Below are positions 6,908 through 10,686 of a stretch of 10,686 bases of DNA, in pieces. This stretch comes from a bacterium UBP2_UBA4780 (lineage in GTDB: Bacteria; Edwardsbacteria; AC1; EtOH8). The notes under the pieces were generated by a model that made no database searches, was not told the origin of the DNA, and saw only the letters and a list, made by a program, of their open reading frames with translations. The translations under genes were made by a program, and so were the position numbers. The first letter of the stretch is position 1. Each line of letters starts with the position of its first letter. The stretch spans positions 1-10,686 of the forward strand of contig DHHE01000140.1 of NCBI GenBank assembly GCA_002403115.1. Direction: 5' to 3'.

Positions 6908-7759
6908 ATGAACTTCTTCGAAAAACTGGTCAGCCTGGACCGCCGGTTCATCTACCTGTCGCTGGGCCTGGCGGTCATCATCCCCATCGTCTTCAAGCTG
7001 GTGCTGCCCGTCCGGGTGTCGGAGCCGGTCCGGGCGGCCTACGAGTCCATCGAGCGCCTGACCGAGGGATCGACCATCATGGTCTCCATAGACTACGACG
7101 CCTCCTCGGAGCCGGAGCTGCAGCCGATGCTGCTCTCGGTGCTCAGGCAGTGCTTCGCCAAGCGCCACAAGGTGGTGCTGCTGGGGCAGTGGCCCCTGGG
7201 TCTTCCCTTCGGCGAGATCGGCCTCAACGCCGTTTCCGGCGAGTTCAACGCCCGGGCGTCCTCGAACGCCGACAGCATCGTCTACGGCCGGGACTACGTC
7301 AACCTGGGCTACCGGCCCGGCTACCGGGCGCTGATGGTCGGCCTGGGCCGCGAGTTCCGCGATTTCTTCGCCGCCGACTACCGGGGGACGCCGCTGGACA
7401 ACCTGCCCCTGATGCGGGGGGTCCACAACTACAACAACATCGACCTGCTGGTGGGCCTGGAGGCCGGGCAGGCCGGCGACGAGTGGATCCAGTACGCCGG
7501 CGCCCGCTACGGCCTCAACATAGTAATCGGCAGCACCGGGGTGGTGGCCCCCGACATGTTCCACTACCTGCAGGCCAAGCAGATCAAGGGCCTGGTGGGC
7601 GGCCTCCAGGGGGCGGCCGAGTACGAGACCCTGGTCAAGCACCCCGGCACCGGGACGGCCGGGATGGTGGCCCAGTCCACCGCCCACGTCCTGCTGCTGG
7701 TATTCATCATCCTGGGCAACATCGCCTACTTCGTGATGAAGGGGAGGAAGCAGCCATGA
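6908..7759 (+). CDS. Two-TM protein with DUF6754-like soluble domain
   Basis: A 283-residue protein with a TM near each end (about residues 14-30 and 258-277) and a roughly 220-residue soluble domain between them. Short basic ends (DRRF at the N-terminus, KGRK at the C-terminus) suggest both termini are cytoplasmic and the domain periplasmic. The domain shares landmarks with the 5038-6246 product: LSVLRQCFAKRHKVVLLGQW against LAILRQVAVRCAEHGTELLV, and VIGSTGVVAPDMFHY...GLVGGLQGA against QIAGTTAITQLPFF...LLGSLKGED. I read these as diverged copies of one fold. The start is set by GGGGAGG (6894-6900), 7 nt before the ATG. Its stop overlaps the next start (ATGA, 7756-7759), so the two are translationally coupled. 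No enzyme motif is seen; function is unknown. Confidence 0.7.
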   Translation: MNFFEKLVSLDRRFIYLSLGLAVIIPIVFKLVLPVRVSEPVRAAYESIERLTEGSTIMVSIDYDASSEPELQPMLLSVLRQCFAKRHKVVLLGQWPLGLPFGEIGLNAVSGEFNARASSNADSIVYGRDYVNLGYRPGYRALMVGLGREFRDFFAADYRGTPLDNLPLMRGVHNYNNIDLLVGLEAGQAGDEWIQYAGARYGLNIVIGSTGVVAPDMFHYLQAKQIKGLVGGLQGAAEYETLVKHPGTGTAGMVAQSTAHVLLLVFIILGNIAYFVMKGRKQP

Positions 7760-8379
7760 CGAGCGTCATCGGGACCTGGATCGCGGCCGGGCTGACCCTG
7801 GCCATATTCTCCTTCCTCTACCGCGACAACCCGGCCTACAAGTTCGCCGAGCACCTCTACGTCGGCGTCTCGGCCGCCTTCGCCGTCCTCTACACCTGGG
7901 CCTTCGACATCTGGCCGATGCTGGTGGAGCCGATGATCCTGGGGCGGGGGGTGGCCGACCCGGTGGACCGCTGGATACTGATCGTCCCGGCCTGCTTCGG
8001 CCTCCTGATGCTGGCCCGGTGGATCCCCAGGGTGGCCTGGCTGTCGCGCTGGGCCATCTCCCTGACGGTGGGCATCGCCGCCGGGCTGGGCATCACCGGC
8101 CAGATCCAGGGCATCCTGCTGCCCCAGATCCGGGGGACCCTGCTGCCGATGAACAGCATCGACAACATCATCCTGGTGGTGGGGGTGATCACCACCCTGG
8201 TCTACTTCTACTTCTCGGTGGAGCACAAGGGCCTGGTCAAGGCCGGGGCCAGGATAGGCGTGGTCTTCATCATGGCCTCCTTCGGGGCCTCCTTCGGGTA
8301 CACGGTGATGGCCCGCATCTCGCTCCTGATAGGGCGGCTCAATTTCCTGGTGACCGACTGGCTCCATCTTTTCCGCTAA
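7756..8379 (+). CDS. Second six-TM protein of the membrane block
   Basis: A 207-residue hydrophobic protein with about six spans (around residues 4-22, 32-55, 72-90, 97-116, 136-155 and 163-184). It carries a distinctive FAEHLYVGVSAAF stretch at the start of TM2, where the EH pair may sit at the membrane edge. I do not recognise a named family. The real start is the ATG at 7756, which overlaps the previous stop by 4 nt and has GGAGG at 7743-7747; reading the same frame further upstream gives an arginine/proline/glycine-rich translation that is clearly a shadow of the previous gene. With the six-TM gene at 6260, it would make a membrane core accompanied by two DUF6754-like proteins. The next gene begins 32 nt downstream. 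Confidence 0.72.
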   Translation: MTSVIGTWIAAGLTLAIFSFLYRDNPAYKFAEHLYVGVSAAFAVLYTWAFDIWPMLVEPMILGRGVADPVDRWILIVPACFGLLMLARWIPRVAWLSRWAISLTVGIAAGLGITGQIQGILLPQIRGTLLPMNSIDNIILVVGVITTLVYFYFSVEHKGLVKAGARIGVVFIMASFGASFGYTVMARISLLIGRLNFLVTDWLHLFR

Positions 8380-8411
8380 CCGCAACCGACAACTCAGGCG
8401 AGGGGCCGATC

Positions 8412-8714
8412 ATGGAGGACCTGACCAAGATCAAGGGGGTGCTGGGATGCGCCGCCTATGCCGCAAGCAGCCTGGAGGCCGGCAGCCAATTCGGCACCCT
8501 GGGCGACCGGGCCTCGGAGATCGAGCAGTTCTGGGCCACCGCCGCCTCGGTCATCTCCACCAACCTCCAGATGGGGCAGGTCCGGGAGATGCTGGTCAGG
8601 GGCCGGTCGCGCCAGGTGCTGCTGGTTCTGAGGGAAGGGCGCAACATCCTCTGCGAGCTGGCCCAGGGGACAGACTGGAAGGCCGTCTCCGCCGAGGTCA
8701 GGAGGAGGACCTGA
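8412..8714 (+). CDS. Small Roadblock/LC7-like protein
   Basis: A 100-residue soluble protein whose pattern fits a minimal Roadblock/LC7 fold: opening helix/strand LTKIKGVLGCAAYAAS, central helix (EIEQFWATAASVISTNLQ, about 37-54), then two strands VREMLVRGRSRQVLLVLREGRNILCELA (split by turns at GRS and EGR) and a final helix. It is shorter and more divergent than the protein at 2-385, so family membership is probable, not certain. GAGGGG (8400-8405) precedes the ATG by 6 nt. Its last codons contain the AGGAGGAGG run (8700-8708) that serves as ribosome binding site for the next gene, which starts one base after its stop, so the two are very likely made together and may heterodimerise. Confidence 0.6.
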   Translation: MEDLTKIKGVLGCAAYAASSLEAGSQFGTLGDRASEIEQFWATAASVISTNLQMGQVREMLVRGRSRQVLLVLREGRNILCELAQGTDWKAVSAEVRRRT

Positions 8715-8715
8715 G

Positions 8716-9279
8716 ATGGGAGCGCTGGATAGTTCCCTGGCCGGGCGCAAGATCGCCGGGATGAAGTCGGCCTTCATGGTGGAGGCGGCCGGGGCCTGCC
8801 ACCACCAGGGGGGCGACAAGAACGCCATCGTCCAGAGCGCCGACCTGCTGCGCCAGATCCACGACATCGTGGGCCTGCCGGACCTGGACGCCGTCATGGT
8901 GGCCACCGACGCCCAGATCTTCTACGCCCAGGTGAAGCCGGGGGCGGTGGCCGGGGCGGTGACCGGGCAGGAGGGGAGGATCGAGGAGATCCAGGCCTGG
9001 CTGGACGCGGCCTTCGGCGTCCCGGCGGCCGGGGCCGGGGGCGGCGGGATCAGCAAGGAGACCTTGGCCAAGATGAAGAAGGTGGCCACCGAGTACCTCA
9101 AGGATTTCGCCGACATGGCCCTGATGGTCCAGATCAAGCAGGCCGGGGTCAACGAGGCCGACCCCAGCCGGGGGTCGCTGGAGAAGCTGGTGGCCGGCCT
9201 GGAGAAGGCCTCGACCATGATCGTGGGGCCGACGGTCACCAAGGAGATGGCCGGCAAGCTCCGCGACCTGCTGAAATAG
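8716..9279 (+). CDS. Roadblock-like domain with helical C-terminal extension
   Basis: A 187-residue soluble protein in two parts. Residues about 17-100 follow a Roadblock-like order: strand AFMVEAAGACHH, helix KNAIVQSADLLRQIHDIVG, strands DAVMVATDAQIFYAQV and PGAVAGAVTG, then helix RIEEIQAWLDAAFG. A flexible Ala/Gly linker (about 104-111) joins this to a 75-residue, mostly helical region (ETLAKMKKVATEYLKDF, then LEKLVAGLEKAS and a terminal KEMAGKLRDLL) that I cannot assign to any family. The start is strongly supported by AGGAGGAGG (8700-8708) at 7 nt. The tight link to the small Roadblock-like gene before it suggests a pair; the C-terminal part could be the effector or docking arm. The ATPase gene F follows after a 100-nt repeat-bearing gap. 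Confidence 0.55.
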   Translation: MGALDSSLAGRKIAGMKSAFMVEAAGACHHQGGDKNAIVQSADLLRQIHDIVGLPDLDAVMVATDAQIFYAQVKPGAVAGAVTGQEGRIEEIQAWLDAAFGVPAAGAGGGGISKETLAKMKKVATEYLKDFADMALMVQIKQAGVNEADPSRGSLEKLVAGLEKASTMIVGPTVTKEMAGKLRDLLK

Positions 9280-9290
9280 GCCGGGGATAA

Positions 9291-9355
9291 ACCGCAGAGG
9301 GCGCGGAGAAGATCCTTGTGCTGAAAAAAGAGGCATACTCTGCGTTATCTGCGGT
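9291..9355. repeat. Imperfect inverted repeat in the gap before subunit F
   Basis: ACCGCAGAGGGCGCGGAG (9291-9308) and CTCTGCGTTATCTGCGGT (9338-9355) are inverted copies matching at 14 of 18 positions, with the outer 8 bp perfect. The 29-nt loop includes an A-rich run. ACCGCAGAG-type palindromes are familiar dispersed intergenic repeats in bacterial genomes; one copy cannot show that here. The hairpin is followed by TAAAAATT, not a T-run on the plus strand, so it is unlikely to be a simple terminator, and it lies close upstream of the subunit F start. Confidence 0.6.
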
Positions 9356-9379
9356 AAAAATTGAACTGACCGACAAGCT

Positions 9380-9703
9380 ATGAGCAGGCTGGCCGTCATA
9401 ACAGATCCCGCCACCGCCACCGGATTCCGGCTGGCCGGGGCCGAGACCCACGAGGCCGAGACCCCGGACCAGCTCCGGGCCAAGCTGCTGGAGCTGATCA
9501 AGGGCGGGAACTACGGGCTGATCGCGGTCAACGGGCGGCTGGGGGCGGACCTGGGGGACGACGTCAACCGGCTGCTGCGGGGCCGGGCCCTGCCGGTGGT
9601 GCTGCCGTTCCCGGTGCCGGAGAAAGGGCGGGTGGAGAGCGGCGAGGAGTACCTCAACAAGCTGGTGAAGCAGGCCATCGGGTTCTACGTGAAGCTGCGC
9701 TGA
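9380..9703 (+). CDS. V/A-type ATPase subunit F
   Basis: A 107-residue protein with the signature opening of subunit F: SRLAVITDPATATGFRLAGAE, in which the first strand and the TGFRLAG turn are diagnostic. A helix (TPDQLRAKLLELI) and the strand YGLIAVNGRL follow, then PVVLPFPVP, and a C-terminal helical tail. Subunit F binds the lower part of the central shaft (subunit D) and in known complexes modulates ATP hydrolysis through its mobile C-terminal helix. Length is normal. The ATG at 9380 has no clear Shine-Dalgarno site, and the upstream gap holds an inverted repeat, so expression may be tuned separately. In most bacterial operons F follows C directly; here it is displaced by the membrane/Roadblock block. 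Confidence 0.93.
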   Translation: MSRLAVITDPATATGFRLAGAETHEAETPDQLRAKLLELIKGGNYGLIAVNGRLGADLGDDVNRLLRGRALPVVLPFPVPEKGRVESGEEYLNKLVKQAIGFYVKLR

Positions 9704-9719
9704 CGGCCGGGTGGCAACC

Positions 9720-10613
9720 GTGAAAAGCCTGCCCCTGGCGCTGCTCCTGGCTCTTGCCATAACGGTCCCGGCCGCCGCCGGCCAGCCGGTGGAGGATAAC
9801 GAGACCGGGGTCCCCTGGCTGACCCACATTCTCGACCGCTTCGAGTTCCTCCCTGAGTACCACCTGACCGGCGACATATATTTCCTGGCTCTTTACAAGA
9901 ACGCCGACTACTGGAGACGGTATTTCGTCGAGAATAACGCCGACATGGAGCTGTTTCTGGCCGGATACAGTGGAAGGCTCTACGCATCTCTGGGCCTTTA
10001 CGTCAGGACGACCATGGGGCGCCAGGACGGAGCCATCATGTTCGACCCCCGAGAGTTGCGTTACGTCATCGACCCGGCCCTGGAACTGCGTCTGGAGCAA
10101 ATGATCCTCCGGGCTGGCTTGGATCACACATGTTTTCACGAGATCGACAGCTGGGACGGATCAACGGAGTACTGGAACAAGGCCTACGGATCGCTGGCCA
10201 CTAAAAATTGCCGCCCCATCGAATATCGCCGGCGGCTTATCAACGAGGGCAGGTGGGACGCCGCTGCCCGCTTCGCCGGGGAAGCCAGGTTCGGCCACTA
10301 CCTCAAGCGGGCCTTCGGCCTGATGGATCCGGTCGCCATAGGCGGCAACCACGATTACGACTGGGAGCTTAGCGGCGACGGGCGCTGCGCCCTCTTCAAG
10401 CGCCTGGATTGGGTGGTGAACGCCAGGTCGCAGGCGGGCCTCAACCTTTCCCGGAGCGGGCTTTTAAGGCATCGTTATCTGTTCGGTTTCGAGGGGCATT
10501 TCCGGAGGGGCGGAGGAGGCCTGATGCTGTTCGTCTCCTACCACCTGCTGGACCAGATGACGGTCAGGCCCAAGGACCGCCTGATGGAGATCGGAGTGAG
10601 GTTCTACAACTGA
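9720..10613 (+). CDS. Exported probable outer-membrane beta-barrel protein, unknown function
   Basis: A 297-residue protein with a signal peptide (KSLPLALLLALAITVPAAAG, cut after about residue 20). The mature part alternates short polar turns with amphipathic strands (e.g. MELFLAGYSGRLYASLGLYVRTT, LMLFVSYHLLDQMTV split by turns) and ends in a strand closing with RFYN, as in small outer-membrane barrels. HTCFHEID and several Tyr/Trp girdle-like residues are notable, but I recognise no family. I chose GTG 9720 because it puts MKSL directly before the hydrophobic core and has GGGTGG (9709-9714) upstream; GTG 9711 would add three residues. Its base composition is lower (30/60 GC at 9841-9900, 35/60 at 10201-10260) than subunit F (48/60 at 9541-9600). 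An outer-membrane protein between ATPase genes is odd and may be an insertion into the operon. Confidence 0.6.
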   Translation: MKSLPLALLLALAITVPAAAGQPVEDNETGVPWLTHILDRFEFLPEYHLTGDIYFLALYKNADYWRRYFVENNADMELFLAGYSGRLYASLGLYVRTTMGRQDGAIMFDPRELRYVIDPALELRLEQMILRAGLDHTCFHEIDSWDGSTEYWNKAYGSLATKNCRPIEYRRRLINEGRWDAAARFAGEARFGHYLKRAFGLMDPVAIGGNHDYDWELSGDGRCALFKRLDWVVNARSQAGLNLSRSGLLRHRYLFGFEGHFRRGGGGLMLFVSYHLLDQMTVRPKDRLMEIGVRFYN

Positions 10614-10652
10614 CCTGGCGCATGAAAACAATAGCACTATATTGAAATAGAC

Positions 10653-10656
10653 GGAG
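10653..10656 (+). promoter_or_regulatory. Ribosome binding site of the last, partial gene
   Basis: GGAG lies 5 nt before ATG 10662, in an AT-rich 48-nt gap that follows the barrel-like gene. It supports a real start there despite only eight codons being visible. Confidence 0.55.
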
Positions 10657-10661
10657 CATCC

Positions 10662-10686
10662 ATGCAGGGACTGATCCAGAAGATCT
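10662..10686 (+). CDS. Start of probable V/A-type ATPase catalytic subunit A (partial)
   Basis: Only MQGLIQKI is visible before the window ends. A short 'M.G.I..I' strand followed by a GP motif is how catalytic subunit A begins, and A is the gene that normally follows F in these operons. The reading frame opens with a good ribosome binding site. Eight residues are too few to prove identity; the call rests mainly on gene order. If right, B and D should follow beyond the window. Confidence 0.5.

Noticed and set aside
10614..10661. Promoter before the final partial gene (TATATT at 10638-10643)
   Set aside because: The nearest -35-like hexamer (CTGACC at 10610-10615) is 22 nt away; AT-richness alone is not enough.

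Overview
The window is a GC-rich, densely packed, plus-strand-only stretch from what looks like an uncultured Gram-negative bacterium. A GC-rich bacterium carrying a V/A-type rotary ATPase and a probable outer-membrane protein suggests a candidate phylum, but no taxonomic marker is present, so lineage is inference. Its backbone is a V/A-type ATPase operon. From left to right: a Roadblock/LC7 protein (2-385); a palindromic intergenic repeat (394-527); stalk subunit G/H (567-917); subunit I/a (914-2857); subunit K/c (2875-3231); subunit E (3276-3848); and subunit C/d (3852-4889).

The expected order then breaks. Instead of subunit F, there is a six-gene block. It contains a signal peptide-FN3-TM-DUF6754-like protein (5038-6246), a six-TM protein (6260-6892), a two-TM protein whose soluble domain resembles the first one (6908-7759), another six-TM protein (7756-8379), and two small Roadblock-like proteins (8412-8714, 8716-9279). 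After a second inverted-repeat spacer (9280-9379), the ATPase genes resume with subunit F (9380-9703). An exported, probably beta-barrel protein follows (9720-10613), then the first codons of a gene that is probably ATPase catalytic subunit A (10662 to the window edge). Subunits B and D would be expected further on.

Two things stand out. First, composition drops abruptly from 82% GC (1861-1920) to 27% GC (1921-1980) in the middle of subunit I. It stays low through subunit K and returns to 82% by 3301-3360. The low-GC segment is exactly the membrane half of subunit a plus the c-ring subunit, i.e. the ion-translocating module, in an intact reading frame. This looks like a replacement of the ion channel/rotor by recombination with a foreign allele, or else an assembly chimera. 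Second, the membrane/Roadblock block is embedded between ATPase genes with very tight spacing, which suggests an uncharacterised membrane complex co-expressed and perhaps physically associated with the V-ATPase.

The ATPase parts fit together as follows. E and G form the peripheral stalks. The N-terminal half of I anchors them. C/d is the funnel that couples the central shaft to the c-ring. F sits on the shaft, and I(C-terminal)/K moves the ions. Genes are mostly joined by 1-16 nt gaps or 4-nt ATGA overlaps, implying one long transcript, possibly modulated at the two repeat-bearing gaps and at the 148-nt gap before the membrane block.
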